Source: an uncultured Alphaproteobacteria bacterium (GTDB lineage Bacteria; Pseudomonadota; Alphaproteobacteria; UBA8366; GCA-2717185). Taken from it: a stretch of DNA of 64,000 nt. The notes under the pieces are model-generated. The model did no database searches and had not been told where the DNA came from. It saw only the letters and a program-made list of their open reading frames with translations. Positions within the stretch are counted from its first letter, which is position 1, and each line of letters opens with the position of its first letter. Below are positions 9,097 through 18,877 of the stretch, one piece after another. The stretch spans positions 124,001 through 188,000 of the forward strand of contig CALSRA010000027.1 in NCBI GenBank assembly GCA_943788635.1, in the 5' to 3' direction. The position numbers and the translations under genes are program-made.

Positions 9097-10272
9097 ATGT
9101 CGGAAGTCGTTATCGCAAGCGCCGCGCGCACCCCGGTGGGTGCGTTCAGTGGTGGTCTCAGTACGGTGCCGGCCTCGTATCTGGGGTCCGTCGCCATCAG
9201 CGAGGCGATGAAGCGCGCCACGGTCGACCCCGGTGAGGTTGACGAAGTTATCATGGGCCAGATTCTGACAGCCGGTACGGGGCAGAACCCGGCCCGCCAG
9301 GCAGCGATTGATGCCGGCATTCCGGTCGAAAAGACGGCCTACCAGATCAATCAGCTATGCGGATCGGGGCTGCGTACAGTCGCGCTTGGCTATCAGTCCA
9401 TCCTGACGGGGGATTGCGATGTCGTCGTCGCCGGCGGACAGGAAAGCATGAGTATGTCACCGCATTGCGCGCATCTGCGCAACGGCCAGAAGATGGGTGA
9501 TCTGAGCTTCGTCGACACGATGCTGAAGGACGGCCTGTTTGACGCCTTCAATGGCTATCACATGGGCAATACGGCGGAAAACGTTGCGCGCCAGTGGCAG
9601 TTGACCCGCGAAGATCAGGACGTCTTTGCCGCCGCATCGCAGCAAAAGGCCGAAGCGGCGATGGCCGCCGGCAAGTTCGTGGACGAAATCGTTCCGGTCA
9701 CGATCAAGGGACGACGCGGTGATACGATCATCGACACCGACGAGCATCCCAAGTCCGGCACGACCGTTGAAACGCTGGGCAGGCTGCGGGCGGCCTTTGA
9801 AAAGGACGGTACGGTAACGGCCGGCAATGCGTCCGGCATCAATGACGGTGCGGCGGCAACCGTGCTGATGAGCGCGGACATGGCGGCAAAGCGTGGCATT
9901 ACCCCGCTGGCCCGGATCGTTTCCTGGGCAACAGCGGGGGTGGACCCGACCATCATGGGGACCGGCCCGATCCCGGCAAGCCGCCGGGCGCTGGAAAAAG
10001 CCGGCTGGAGCGTCGATGATCTTGACCTGATCGAAGCCAATGAAGCCTTCGCTGCACAGGCCTGCGCGGTTAACCGCGAACTCGGCTGGGACACTTCCAA
10101 AGTTAACGTGAATGGCGGTGCCATAGCACTTGGCCATCCGATCGGCGCCAGCGGCACCCGCGTGCTCTGCACGCTGCTGTTCGAAATGGCGCGACGTGAC
10201 GCGAAAAAGGGTCTCGCTACCCTGTGCATCGGTGGCGGCATGGGCATCGCCATGTGCGTCGAACGCGACTGA
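9097..10272 (+). CDS. phaA: Acetyl-CoA acetyltransferase (beta-ketothiolase)
   Basis: 391 residues, the usual length. Start ATG 9097 preceded by AAAGGAG at 9084-9090. Thiolase N-domain with active Cys in [14 protein letters not shown] (about residue 89); C-domain with [22 protein letters not shown] (catalytic His) and [13 protein letters not shown] (second Cys). It condenses two acetyl-CoA to acetoacetyl-CoA, the first step of polyhydroxybutyrate synthesis, and can work in reverse in degradation. The divergent phaR supports the biosynthetic thiolase name. No phaB or phaC is nearby. A hairpin terminator follows directly. Confidence 0.95.
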   Translation: MSEVVIASAARTPVGAFSGGLSTVPASYLGSVAISEAMKRATVDPGEVDEVIMGQILTAGTGQNPARQAAIDAGIPVEKTAYQINQLCGSGLRTVALGYQSILTGDCDVVVAGGQESMSMSPHCAHLRNGQKMGDLSFVDTMLKDGLFDAFNGYHMGNTAENVARQWQLTREDQDVFAAASQQKAEAAMAAGKFVDEIVPVTIKGRRGDTIIDTDEHPKSGTTVETLGRLRAAFEKDGTVTAGNASGINDGAAATVLMSADMAAKRGITPLARIVSWATAGVDPTIMGTGPIPASRRALEKAGWSVDDLDLIEANEAFAAQACAVNRELGWDTSKVNVNGGAIALGHPIGASGTRVLCTLLFEMARRDAKKGLATLCIGGGMGIAMCVERD

Positions 10273-10285
10273 AACGTTTTACGTA

Positions 10286-10327
10286 AAATGCGCCGGGCCT
10301 GCTGATCTCAGCCTGCCCGGCGCATTT
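10286..10327 (+). terminator. Rho-independent terminator after phaA
   Basis: 13-bp perfect stem AAATGCGCCGGGC / GCCCGGCGCATTT (10286-10298 and 10315-10327), 16-nt loop, then CGTTTCTTC. Fourteen nt after the phaA stop. It may also serve the convergent lipoprotein gene. Confidence 0.75.
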
Positions 10328-10375
10328 CGTTTCTTCGGCTTTCCAGTATCCCGCGACCCTTAATTCGCGACCTTA

Positions 10376-12016
10376 TTATTGCTGCAGATTTTTCGGCGGG
10401 ACGAGTCGTTTCAGGTCAGCAGTCGCGAATTGCTTCATTATGTAGAGCCCCTTTTTTCGTTGTGGCGCGTCGATTGCTATCGTGGCGTTTTCCCAATCGA
10501 CCTGCACGTCGAAACACCCGCTATTGGGTCTCTCGAGCAACTCGAGGCCTTCCGTAACATCCATGCACAAACGATTGCTATCGACTTTCCATGTCCCGGC
10601 GCCTTCTGCACCACGCGAATCCATCGTTCCTATCCACTTGCCGGTGTGGTCGTATGAAACGGTCCAGGGAAAGGATGAATAGTGGCCGGGTATCGAGAAG
10701 TATTCCGCCGATTCCAGCCCCCTGAAGAGTGCATTGATTTCCTGTCCGTTGAGTTTCTTAAATCCCGGAGTCCGGAATTTTTCCGGCACAAAGGCGGCGA
10801 CGTAGGTTTGCTGCACAGTTGGCGCACTTTTTGAATCGTCAACAGATGGCGCGGCCGCTGCCATCAGGACACTGGATTGTTCCACTTCCTTGAAAGTGCA
10901 GCCGTCAGCAATATCGCCACCCGCCGCGCTATTGTCAGATTCGATTGATGCAGACCCACATTTATTCGAGAGAAGGCTGAGCCGTTCATTCCGCTCCAAT
11001 GCCGCTGCCGCCTTCAATTTTGGGCATGTCAGTGTTTCTGTGGGCTGGTCGCAGGCTGTTATGATCTTTCGGATATTCTGCGGCCATTCGAGAGACATGG
11101 TTTCGACGCGTTTGCGAAACCAGGCGTTCCGTTCCGCGATGCTTGGAAACGTCTTGGCCTCTGTCTCGACCGTTTCGGTTTTGGTGGCAACGAGCTGCGC
11201 CTGTACTTCGCTGCCAGGGTCAGTCAGGGCTTTGTGGATTTTCGCCGTCGCGAACAGCATCGCCTCATGCAGCGCCTCCTTTATCTTCTGGCCATCGTTT
11301 TCGGACCAGTAAATTGCATTCACTGCTTCCGAACCCCGATGTTCAAACGGAATACCAATAACCCAGCTTTGTTCCGTTCGAAAAAACGGCGTCGTGGAAA
11401 TACTGTCGGTGCCGACGGACTGCCTTGCTTTCGCGGATGCTGCATACATCGCGTAGCGCAGGGTGATGGCGAATTCCGACAAGTTCTGGCTGAAATGATA
11501 ATGCGGTATCACGGCGACAACAGCGTCGGCGGTACTTTGCTCGATCGTCTCTGCGATGGCTTCCGCCCGATGGGCATCGTCCAGGGTAACCGGACGATTT
11601 TGAAACCATTCAATGTTGTCGAAATTTGCCTCGATAACCCGGCGAAGCCCGTCTTCGATATCAACATTCTTCATATTATTTGCGATCATCGAAAGTTTGC
11701 CATCGATCTCGCGCTGCTTGGAACCTTGAATGCTGCCATAGGCGATGCCGCCAACAAGGCCTGTGAGGAGCATGATAGCGACCATTTCGCCGCCAATCAG
11801 GCTTGGTGCACTGGTGTATGCGGGGACCGGTATCGTTGTGGGGTTGGCCGCAATATACATCTGTGGCTGCGACTTCAGTACGACGATATCCGCTGTCTTC
11901 AGGGCATCGGCGGTCGTCGACGATATTTGCAGGGTCGATGTGCTGACGCAGCCGCTGACGTAAATCGGTACGATAACCGCAGCGATACAGCGCAAAAAAC
12001 GATGAGGATCTAGCAT
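10376..12016 (-). CDS. Large putative lipoprotein of unknown function
   Basis: 546 residues. N-terminal basic stretch and hydrophobic segment ending in a lipobox VSGC (Cys near residue 23), so probably a lipid-anchored envelope protein. A glycine-rich hydrophobic stretch (about 74-95, VAIMLLTGLVGGIAYGSIQG) resembles glycine-zipper segments. The middle region is alpha-helical. The C-terminal 130 residues look like a separate beta-rich domain (LNGQEINALFRGLE, GTWKVDSNRLCMDV, GCFDVQVDWE), with 'agent adds when product cools'-like heme or ligand folds unproven. I do not recognise the family. It stands alone, convergent with phaA, and is somewhat less GC-rich than its neighbours. Confidence 0.75.
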   Translation of the reverse strand: MLDPHRFLRCIAAVIVPIYVSGCVSTSTLQISSTTADALKTADIVVLKSQPQMYIAANPTTIPVPAYTSAPSLIGGEMVAIMLLTGLVGGIAYGSIQGSKQREIDGKLSMIANNMKNVDIEDGLRRVIEANFDNIEWFQNRPVTLDDAHRAEAIAETIEQSTADAVVAVIPHYHFSQNLSEFAITLRYAMYAASAKARQSVGTDSISTTPFFRTEQSWVIGIPFEHRGSEAVNAIYWSENDGQKIKEALHEAMLFATAKIHKALTDPGSEVQAQLVATKTETVETEAKTFPSIAERNAWFRKRVETMSLEWPQNIRKIITACDQPTETLTCPKLKAAAALERNERLSLLSNKCGSASIESDNSAAGGDIADGCTFKEVEQSSVLMAAAAPSVDDSKSAPTVQQTYVAAFVPEKFRTPGFKKLNGQEINALFRGLESAEYFSIPGHYSSFPWTVSYDHTGKWIGTMDSRGAEGAGTWKVDSNRLCMDVTEGLELLERPNSGCFDVQVDWENATIAIDAPQRKKGLYIMKQFATADLKRLVPPKNLQQ

Positions 12017-12157
12017 TTCAGTTCCATGTAATATTCCAATGGGCCACTACATGGTTATGCCTCAACAGGCAGCAGGTTTAAATGGTTTTCGCTTTCTCGC
12101 GCTATCATAAGTGGCGGTTCGGCGGAGCTGGATTCGTTTTATCACTCCGTTTTGCCG

Positions 12158-13357
12158 CTACGCCTCGCGCTTTTCCAGTTCGCGGCGTGCCAGGGCGACC
12201 CAGTAGGACACGCCGTTGGCGGTGATGTCGTCGTTGAAGTCGTAGCGTGGGGCGTGGATGAACTCGTCCGACCGCGTCAGCCCGTTGCCGATGAAGGCAT
12301 AACAGCCGGGCACCTTTTCCAGCATGAAGGCGAAATCCTCGCCCCCGGGCAGCGGGTTCAGGTTGGGATCGACATTCGCAGCGCCGATGGCGTCCTGCGC
12401 CGCCGCAATGGCGATGTCGGTCTGTTCGTCCCAGTTGACGGTTGCCGGATAACCGTGGGTATAGGTAGATTCCACCGTGCAGTTATGGACGCTGGCAATG
12501 GCATCGGCCATTTCCGCCAGGCGCTTTTCCAGCAGGTCGCGTACCTGCGGGACGAAGCTGCGGGCCGTGCCGCCGATGAAGACCTCTGACGGAATGATGT
12601 TCAGCGACCCGGGGTCGCCGGCCGAAATATTGCCCAGGCTGATAACACCGGTTTGCAGCGGATTGACGTTGCGGCTGACGATGGTTTGCAGCGCCATGGT
12701 GAACTGGGCGGCCGGCATGGTCGGGTCCGTTCCCGTATGCGGCATGGAACCATGCCCGCCCGTGCCGCTGAAGGTTGCGGTCCAGCGATCGCTCGCGGCG
12801 AGTGTCGGTCCGTGCCGCAGCCCGATATGGCCCTTCTCGATACCGGGCATGTTGTGCAGTCCGTAGACCGCGTCGCAGGGAAATTTTTCGAACAGGCCGT
12901 CATCCATCATCGCCTTTGCACCGGCTTCGCCTTCTTCCGCCGGCTGAAAGATGAAATGCAAGGTGCCGTTGAATTCATCCGATTCCGCCAGGTAGCGCGC
13001 CGCGCCCAGCAGCATCGTCGTATGGCCGTCATGGCCGCAGGCATGCATCTGGCCTTCATGGACCGACTTGTGATCGAAGGTGTTCTTTTCGTGGATATAC
13101 AAGGCGTCCATATCGGCGCGCAGTCCGATGGCGCGATTTGAATCGCCCCGCCGCAGGGTGCCGACCACGCCGGTTTTGCCAAGGCCGCGATCAACCTCCA
13201 GCCCCCATGATTCCAGGTTTTTTGCGACGATATCCGCCGTCCGGTTTTCCGCGTAGGCCATTTCCGGATGCTTGTGGATATCGCGCCGGATCGCCGTCAG
13301 TTCGGCAACATAGGATTCGATTGTGGCGCGGCGCTGTTCTGAATCGGGATCGGTCAT
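12158..13357 (-). CDS. M20 family amidohydrolase (hippurate-hydrolase type)
   Basis: 399 residues from ATG 13357, which has AGGAGAG 5-6 nt upstream; the frame is open to 13447 but without similarity. M20D signatures: RRDIHKHPEMAY, ACGHDGHT (metal ligands), FQPAEEGEAGA (catalytic Glu pair), GGHGSMPHTGTDP in the lid domain and LPGGEDFAFM near the end. It hydrolyses N-acyl amino acids or related amides using a two-metal centre. Exact substrate unknown (hippurate, N-acetyl or indole-acetyl amino acids are all possible). It lies 25 nt downstream of the next gene on the same strand, so both may share a transcript. Confidence 0.9.
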   Translation of the reverse strand: MTDPDSEQRRATIESYVAELTAIRRDIHKHPEMAYAENRTADIVAKNLESWGLEVDRGLGKTGVVGTLRRGDSNRAIGLRADMDALYIHEKNTFDHKSVHEGQMHACGHDGHTTMLLGAARYLAESDEFNGTLHFIFQPAEEGEAGAKAMMDDGLFEKFPCDAVYGLHNMPGIEKGHIGLRHGPTLAASDRWTATFSGTGGHGSMPHTGTDPTMPAAQFTMALQTIVSRNVNPLQTGVISLGNISAGDPGSLNIIPSEVFIGGTARSFVPQVRDLLEKRLAEMADAIASVHNCTVESTYTHGYPATVNWDEQTDIAIAAAQDAIGAANVDPNLNPLPGGEDFAFMLEKVPGCYAFIGNGLTRSDEFIHAPRYDFNDDITANGVSYWVALARRELEKREA

Positions 13358-13382
13358 ATCGGCTCTCCTGCAGGGGGTCGTG

Positions 13383-14180
13383 TTACTGCCAGCTTCGTTC
13401 GCCGGGGGCCGGCGGGGTGTGTGGCGGTCCGGCATAGCATTGTGCAATCGCCATCCAGCGGATGGCGGTGTCCCCGGTGACCTTTAACGCGGTATCGGCG
13501 ATATTCCGGCCCTGGGTGACCACATGACAGAATTCGGCGGCGCTGCCTTCGACACGGTCGCTTGTGCCTGCCGCGCCGGGAAAATCCCAGACCGCGCCCG
13601 ACGGCGCCGTCAGCGTGACATGGGGCATGTCCCCCGGAACCGGTTCGCCGCGGTTTCGGAAGGTCCAGCCAAAGGTTTTCACGCCCAGCACCGCAATGTT
13701 TTTCAGCCGGTCGGTTGGAACGCGGGGCCGTTTCATCAGGTCGAAAATGTCCTGTCCATGCGCCCAGGTTTCCATCTGTCGGGCCGTTGCCGCCATCCGG
13801 ATGCTCATGTCCGGCCCGGACCACTGGATACGGGCCTTGGGGTCGGCGGCGCCGGTTTGCAGGCACATTTCCTGGAAATACTCATACCATTGCGCCATCA
13901 GGCGACTGCCGCTTTCCAACTCCGGGCCCAGCCGGTTGCGCGCGGCTTCATCGCCCCGGTCGCGGGCTTCCTGCCGCGCCTGCTTGAACACGGCATAGGC
14001 GGCGGGGTCGCTCATCGACAGGATTACCGCCCAGTCACCACCATGCAGATGGCCGATGACATCATTCACCGTCCAGCCCTTGAACGGGGTCGGTCGCTCC
14101 CAGTCGCTTTCGTCCAGGGAACGAAGAAGTCCGAAAAGCTCTTCGCCTTCCGCGCGAAGGTCATCCGCCAGTTGCTGCAT
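13383..14180 (-). CDS. DinB-like metal-binding protein, TIGR03084 family
   Basis: 265 residues. N-terminal mycothiol-maleylpyruvate-isomerase/DinB four-helix fold: LLRSLDESDWERPTPFKGWTV and VIGHLHGGDW with a metal-binding His, plus METWAHGQDIFD. The C-terminal part (AGTSDRVEGSAAEFCHVVTQGRN) matches the wHTH-like tail of this family. ATG at 14180 is preferred; a TTG two codons upstream is also possible. By family knowledge these are uncharacterised thiol- or metal-dependent enzymes. Upstream of the amidohydrolase on the same strand, so possibly one operon. Confidence 0.75.
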   Translation of the reverse strand: MQQLADDLRAEGEELFGLLRSLDESDWERPTPFKGWTVNDVIGHLHGGDWAVILSMSDPAAYAVFKQARQEARDRGDEAARNRLGPELESGSRLMAQWYEYFQEMCLQTGAADPKARIQWSGPDMSIRMAATARQMETWAHGQDIFDLMKRPRVPTDRLKNIAVLGVKTFGWTFRNRGEPVPGDMPHVTLTAPSGAVWDFPGAAGTSDRVEGSAAEFCHVVTQGRNIADTALKVTGDTAIRWMAIAQCYAGPPHTPPAPGERSWQ

Positions 14181-14436
14181 CGTCAAATCCTGTCATCGTC
14201 AAGGCCGCCGATGACACCATGCAGCATGGGCGTTGTCCAGTCGTCGACCGGTCTTTTCTGCCACGTTTGCGACCGTCGCTGTCGGGATATGTGCCACATC
14301 ATTGCGCAAGGTGAAGAAAGTGTGATTTGATTACCGTGGTAGTGAGTGGCGCTGGCTTGTCTGACAGCCCGCTGCGAATCGAATCACAGGAGAGACGCAC
14401 AGAAAACCGCAAAGAACGGATTGGGAGGTAGTTGAA

Positions 14437-15681
14437 ATGTTATTGTCCCATTTTCTCAAGCGCATGATTCGCGTCGGTACGCTGAACGTTATCGACGCCA
14501 ACGGACGCCTGCACTGCTTTGCCGGCGAACCGGGTCCCGAAGCCACAATCAGGCTTCACGATAAATCCCTGTATTACAAACTTTTCTTCAATCCTGACCT
14601 CTATCTGGGCGAAGCCTATATGGACGGGACCCTGACGGTTGAGGATTGCAGCTTGCGGGACTTCCTGCGGGTGGTGATCGGCAATCATGCCTTCGCGCGT
14701 GACCATCCGATGTATGCATTTGCCACGAACCTCAGTCGCGCAATACGGTGGATGCATCAGTACAACCCGGTGTCGCGGTCGAAGGAACATGTCGCACATC
14801 ACTATGATCTGGCAGTCAATTTCTATGACCTTTTCCTGGACCGGGACAGACAGTATTCCTGCGGGTATTTTCGTGAACCCGACGAAACGCTTGAGCAGGC
14901 GCAACTGGACAAGCGCCTGCATATCGCTGCCAAGTTGCTGCTCGCGCCGGGCCAGAAACTGCTTGATATCGGTTCTGGGTGGGGCGGTTTGTCGACCTAT
15001 CTGGCGAAGACATGCGATGTGCAGGTATCCGGCCTGACGCTGTCCACCGAACAGCTGCAGGTCGCAAGACGCATCGTGGCGGAGGAAGGGCTGGACGACC
15101 GGGTGGATTTTCACCTGCGCGATTACCGGGAGGAAACCGGTGCCTATGACCGGATTGTTTCCGTCGGCATGTTCGAACATGTCGGTGTCCGCTACTACAA
15201 GGACTACTTCGGCAAGATCCGCGAGCTCCTCGCCGATGACGGGGTGTGCCTGCTCCATTCGATCGGCCGCATGTCCGGGCCGGCTTCGACGGCGGGCTGG
15301 GTCCGGAAATATATTTTCCCCGGGGGATATTCGCCGGCGCTGTCGGAAGTCATGGCGGCAATCGAGAAGGCGGGCCTCTGGGTTACGGATATCGAAGTGC
15401 TGCGCCTGCACTATGCCGAAACGCTGCTGGCCTGGCAGGGGAGGTTTCAAGCGAACCGCCACAAGGCCGCCGCAATATATGACGAGCGGTTTTGCCGGAT
15501 GTGGGAATTCTACCTTGCCATCAGCGAGGCCGTATTCCGGTATGGCGACCATTTCGTCTTTCAGATCCAGATCACAAAACAACGCGATGCGGTGCCGCTG
15601 ACCCGTGACTACATCACCGACTGGGAAGGTGATCACGGTGCCGAGGCCGAGCCTGTGCGATTGCGGCCGCACGCGCGCTGA
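14437..15681 (+). CDS. cfa: Cyclopropane-fatty-acyl-phospholipid synthase
   Basis: 414 residues, full length. ATG 14437 follows GGGAGGTAG. SAM-binding motif LLDIGSGWGGLSTYLA (about 172-187), family motifs HYDLAVNFYDLFLD, YSCGYF, GLTLSTEQ, SVGMFEHVGVRYY and the C-terminal HYAETLLAW. It methylenates cis double bonds of membrane phospholipid acyl chains using SAM, usually in stationary phase or stress. About 250 nt of upstream sequence with no gene (14187-14436) should hold its promoter. An SDR gene follows after 71 nt. Confidence 0.95.
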   Translation: MLLSHFLKRMIRVGTLNVIDANGRLHCFAGEPGPEATIRLHDKSLYYKLFFNPDLYLGEAYMDGTLTVEDCSLRDFLRVVIGNHAFARDHPMYAFATNLSRAIRWMHQYNPVSRSKEHVAHHYDLAVNFYDLFLDRDRQYSCGYFREPDETLEQAQLDKRLHIAAKLLLAPGQKLLDIGSGWGGLSTYLAKTCDVQVSGLTLSTEQLQVARRIVAEEGLDDRVDFHLRDYREETGAYDRIVSVGMFEHVGVRYYKDYFGKIRELLADDGVCLLHSIGRMSGPASTAGWVRKYIFPGGYSPALSEVMAAIEKAGLWVTDIEVLRLHYAETLLAWQGRFQANRHKAAAIYDERFCRMWEFYLAISEAVFRYGDHFVFQIQITKQRDAVPLTRDYITDWEGDHGAEAEPVRLRPHAR

Positions 15682-15752
15682 AGCACTCGACCATATGGTG
15701 CGACCGGTCTATCTTCGCGGCCCTGTGATCGGATGTACGGGAAGGACAGGCA

Positions 15753-16511
15753 ATGGATCTGCAACTGGCGGACAAAGTCGCGCTGGTGACCGGCGCTAGC
15801 CGGGGGATCGGCATGGGGGCGGCGAAGGTCCTGGCGGCGGAAGGGTGCCGCGTTGCGATCTGCGCTCGGCGGGAGAACCTGTTGCTTGGCGTGGCCGATG
15901 AAATCGAAGCGGCCGGCCATCAACGTCCGTTCCTGATAGTCGAGGACGTTCTGCCGAAGGATGCGGGCGCCCGGATACGGGACAGGTTGATGACCGAATT
16001 CGACCGCTGCGACATTCTGATCAATTCGGCGGGCGGGTCGCGGTCCATTCCCTGGGATGCCGAAGACGACGTCTGGGATGAAGGCATGCTGCTCAACTTC
16101 GATGCGGTGCGGCGGCTGACCAACGCCATTGTCCCATCCATGATCGCCAACGGTTATGGCCGGGTCATGACGATGACCGGAATCATGGAGCCGCCCGGCG
16201 TCAATGTCGCGATCGCGGCCAAGGCGGCGATTCACGCCTGGTCGAAGGGTATGTCCCGGGTCCATGCGAAGGCGGGTATTACCTTCAATTGCCTGCCGCC
16301 CGGCCGGATCAAGAGTGAACAGATTATGGACCGGCTGCATGCCGATCCGGTGGCGCGTGAACGCTATATCGAAGAGAATATTCCCGTCGGCTACTTTGGC
16401 GAACCGGAAGATATGGGCTACCTGATCGCCTTCCTGGCCTCGCCGCGGGCCCGTTACATCACCGGCGAGATCATTCATGTCGATGGCGGCATGCACCGCT
16501 ACGCGTTTTAG
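15753..16511 (+). CDS. SDR-family oxidoreductase lacking the catalytic Tyr
   Basis: 252 residues. Rossmann start VALVTGASRGIGMGA, NSAG motif in CDILINSAGGS and the C-terminal YITGEIIHVDGG that is classical for 3-oxoacyl-ACP-reductase-like SDRs. In the active-site segment (GRVMTMTGIMEPPG, then VNVAIAAKAAI) the YxxxK motif reads AxxxK and the Ser position is Thr or Gly. Lys is kept. Normal proton transfer should therefore be impaired, so it may be a non-catalytic or altered SDR. It follows cfa on the same strand. Annotating it as FabG would be unsafe. Confidence 0.85.
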   Translation: MDLQLADKVALVTGASRGIGMGAAKVLAAEGCRVAICARRENLLLGVADEIEAAGHQRPFLIVEDVLPKDAGARIRDRLMTEFDRCDILINSAGGSRSIPWDAEDDVWDEGMLLNFDAVRRLTNAIVPSMIANGYGRVMTMTGIMEPPGVNVAIAAKAAIHAWSKGMSRVHAKAGITFNCLPPGRIKSEQIMDRLHADPVARERYIEENIPVGYFGEPEDMGYLIAFLASPRARYITGEIIHVDGGMHRYAF

Positions 16512-16630
16512 TGTCGAGCGTAAATCCCGGGCAGATTGATTAAATCTGCGACGACGGTTTGCGGAAAACATCATAAATCCATAGCCAGCTTCGAGAGCCA
16601 GGTTCGAGCGGACTCGATTGAATTCGGCCT

Positions 16631-17830
16631 CTAGAGGCGGCGCAAGGCCGGAACGATCAGCACCGTCAGCAGGCCAATTGCAACCAGCATCGCGCCATTG
16701 GCCAGCAGCGCGTTGTCAACGCCGGCCCATTCTGCGAAGGCGCCCATCTGCAGGTGTCCCAGCGGTGCGACACCGATGGCCAGAACCCAGACACCCATGG
16801 CCCGCCCACGCAGGTGGTTGGCAACGCTCAACTGCATCATGCTCTGGGTCAGGATATCGGAAGAGGTCGCCATCGTGGTGACCAGGAAGATAGCGGCCAG
16901 CGTTAACAGCAGCGGGCTTGGTATGGACAGCAGCATGATGCTTGTTCCGAACCCGATGACGACAAACAGGAACGCGATGCCGCGTCGCTGCAGGGTGCCG
17001 GCCATGGAAAATGCGGCCCCGGCGGCGATTCCGCCCGAGGCCCGCGCCGCGTGCATCAGCCCCAGCCCGTCAGCGCCCAGTGTTGTGCGCGTGACGGCGA
17101 GTTCGGGTAACGCGGTGGCGAATGAAAATCCAAATATTTCGGTTGATGCGGTGACGGCGATCAGCATCAGCAGAATGCGGTTATGGCGCAGTTCGACGGT
17201 GTATTCGCGCAGGTTTTGCCGGATCGATACGCGTTCCTTTGCTGCGGCGATACCGGCTTCCTGAAGTCGCGAAAACAGCAGGAACGCGATGGCGTGCCCG
17301 CCCGCCACCGCAATCAGGGCTTCGGGTGCACCGAGCCGGTGCATGATCGCGCCGGACGCCAGCGCCCCGAATAATTGCCCGGTTCGCGAGGCCAGATTGA
17401 TCAACCCTATCCCGGCGACGGCCTGCTTGGCGCCGACAATGTCATAGGCGTAGCTGACCCGAACCGGTTGATGCATCGCGCGCAGGCTGCCACTGACCAG
17501 GGTGAAACACAGCAGCAGCCATAATGCCGTGAATTCGAACCACAGGCAGAGTGCGAATGTCAGCAGATTGGCAACGATCAGCAATTCGATGCGGCGCAGC
17601 AATGTCCGCCGGTCGATCTGATCGGCGACGGCGCCGGACACCATGCCGAAAACGAAGAAGGGGACGAAATAGACCGCAAGCGTGATCCCGACCCAGGCGA
17701 TGGAGCCCGTAATCTGCAGCACCAGCAAGCCTATGACGACGTGCTCGCCGGTCATACCCTGCTGGTTGAACGCCGCACCCGACAACAGCCGGCGGAAATC
17801 AGCGTCGCGAAAGAACAGCAATGGGCTCAT
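16631..17830 (-). CDS. MFS transporter (MFS_3 / EntS-like)
   Basis: 399 residues, about 12 hydrophobic segments. Short N-terminus LLFFRDADFRRLLSG, then the loop 2-3 motif SGAVADQIDRRTLL typical of MFS antiporters, and a matching region in the second half. Resembles the enterobactin-exporter-like DUF894 group of drug or metabolite exporters. Start ATG 17830. Substrate not predictable. Monocistronic in appearance: the nearest upstream gene on this strand ends 192 nt away. Confidence 0.85.
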   Translation of the reverse strand: MSPLLFFRDADFRRLLSGAAFNQQGMTGEHVVIGLLVLQITGSIAWVGITLAVYFVPFFVFGMVSGAVADQIDRRTLLRRIELLIVANLLTFALCLWFEFTALWLLLCFTLVSGSLRAMHQPVRVSYAYDIVGAKQAVAGIGLINLASRTGQLFGALASGAIMHRLGAPEALIAVAGGHAIAFLLFSRLQEAGIAAAKERVSIRQNLREYTVELRHNRILLMLIAVTASTEIFGFSFATALPELAVTRTTLGADGLGLMHAARASGGIAAGAAFSMAGTLQRRGIAFLFVVIGFGTSIMLLSIPSPLLLTLAAIFLVTTMATSSDILTQSMMQLSVANHLRGRAMGVWVLAIGVAPLGHLQMGAFAEWAGVDNALLANGAMLVAIGLLTVLIVPALRRL

Positions 17831-18022
17831 CGATTCAGGGCGTTACTGCGCGCCGGAGGGGTTTCATGACCCGCCAATCACAGCGCTCATTCACGTGGCA
17901 GGGAACGAGTATGTCCGCGCGCTCTGAAAGGGTCTGCGTCGCGGTCATGAAGCATGCTCCTTCGTGCCAGGCAACCCGTGTGCGCCCGTTTCGATTCAGG
18001 CTATGGCGTGTGGCAATGTCCG

Positions 18023-18877
18023 TCAATCAAAGGCGGATACGTCAACCGGGGGAACGGTAAATAGCTGGCGATACAGTGATGCCGACAGCCCGGCGATGAT
18101 CGTAACGGTCACATAATTTTCAAATACGAAGCTTGCTAACGACAAGGCCGTTTCGGCGCTGGTGAATTGCTTGCCGCGCCAGATATCGAATACGTCCCAA
18201 TAAAGAAGCACGTAGGCAGATGAAAAAAATGTATTCAGAAATAGCCAAACCAGGGCCGATACAACGGCCAGTGTCAGAAATTTTCCAAACTGCCCTGCTG
18301 TCAGGGTCCACGCCTCTTTCAGCCGGGGTTGCTTACCCATTGCGCCCATCGCAGGAAGAACAAGAAGCCTGCATGCGGCCGTCAGAATAACAATGCTCGC
18401 TGGAACAACGGCGAACCCGTATTTCCAGGGTCCCAATGAAGAAATATAGCCATTGGAAAACATAAAGCCGGTTGAAACCAGAAAGACACCCAGCAAGGCG
18501 ACTGGGATCGTCAGGATCAAAAACCCGATCCCACAGAGAAAGTCCGCACGTCCAAGTCGAAACCCCTCTCTGTCGGGGTTTTCGGGTTCGGACAGCAACA
18601 CAACCCGGATTACGACGGCGAGTAAAAGGACATTCAGTATATACCGAACAAGATCGATGGCGGCGTTCACGGGGCCGGAATAGAGTGCATCCATGTCATC
18701 GTGTGACAACGGCTGGGTCAGATCGTTCAGGTGCATCCGGCCCCACGGACTGTCGATCCAGCCCAGCGCAACAATCGCCAGAAGTATGGGCCAGCCATTG
18801 TTCATAACGGGCCGGAATGCATGCACCGGCAGCTTCAACGCTTCGGCGGCAGTCGATCCGATGTTCAGTGGTCGCAT
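18023..18877 (-). CDS. Hypothetical multi-pass membrane protein
   Basis: 284 residues with about six hydrophobic segments (including WPILLAIVALGWI, YILNVLLLAVVIRVVLL, FLILTIPVALLGVFLV and FLTLAVVSALVWLFL). An amphipathic loop carries PRLKEAWTLTAGQFGKFL, a pattern seen in 'DUF4013/YIP1-like' bacterial membrane proteins, but I cannot assign a family with certainty. ATG 18877 gives MRPLNIGSTAAEALKLPV, a plausible cytosolic N-terminus. It stands alone. Base composition is slightly AT-richer than the core genes. Confidence 0.75.
   Translation of the reverse strand: MRPLNIGSTAAEALKLPVHAFRPVMNNGWPILLAIVALGWIDSPWGRMHLNDLTQPLSHDDMDALYSGPVNAAIDLVRYILNVLLLAVVIRVVLLSEPENPDREGFRLGRADFLCGIGFLILTIPVALLGVFLVSTGFMFSNGYISSLGPWKYGFAVVPASIVILTAACRLLVLPAMGAMGKQPRLKEAWTLTAGQFGKFLTLAVVSALVWLFLNTFFSSAYVLLYWDVFDIWRGKQFTSAETALSLASFVFENYVTVTIIAGLSASLYRQLFTVPPVDVSAFD

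Noticed and set aside
14440-15672. Minus-strand open frame of 410 codons
   Set aside because: Exact antisense of cfa, no recognisable motif.
17835-18026. Minus-strand open frame of 63 codons between the MFS and membrane-protein genes
   Set aside because: No Shine-Dalgarno or family; GC-rich random frame. A real small gene cannot be fully excluded.
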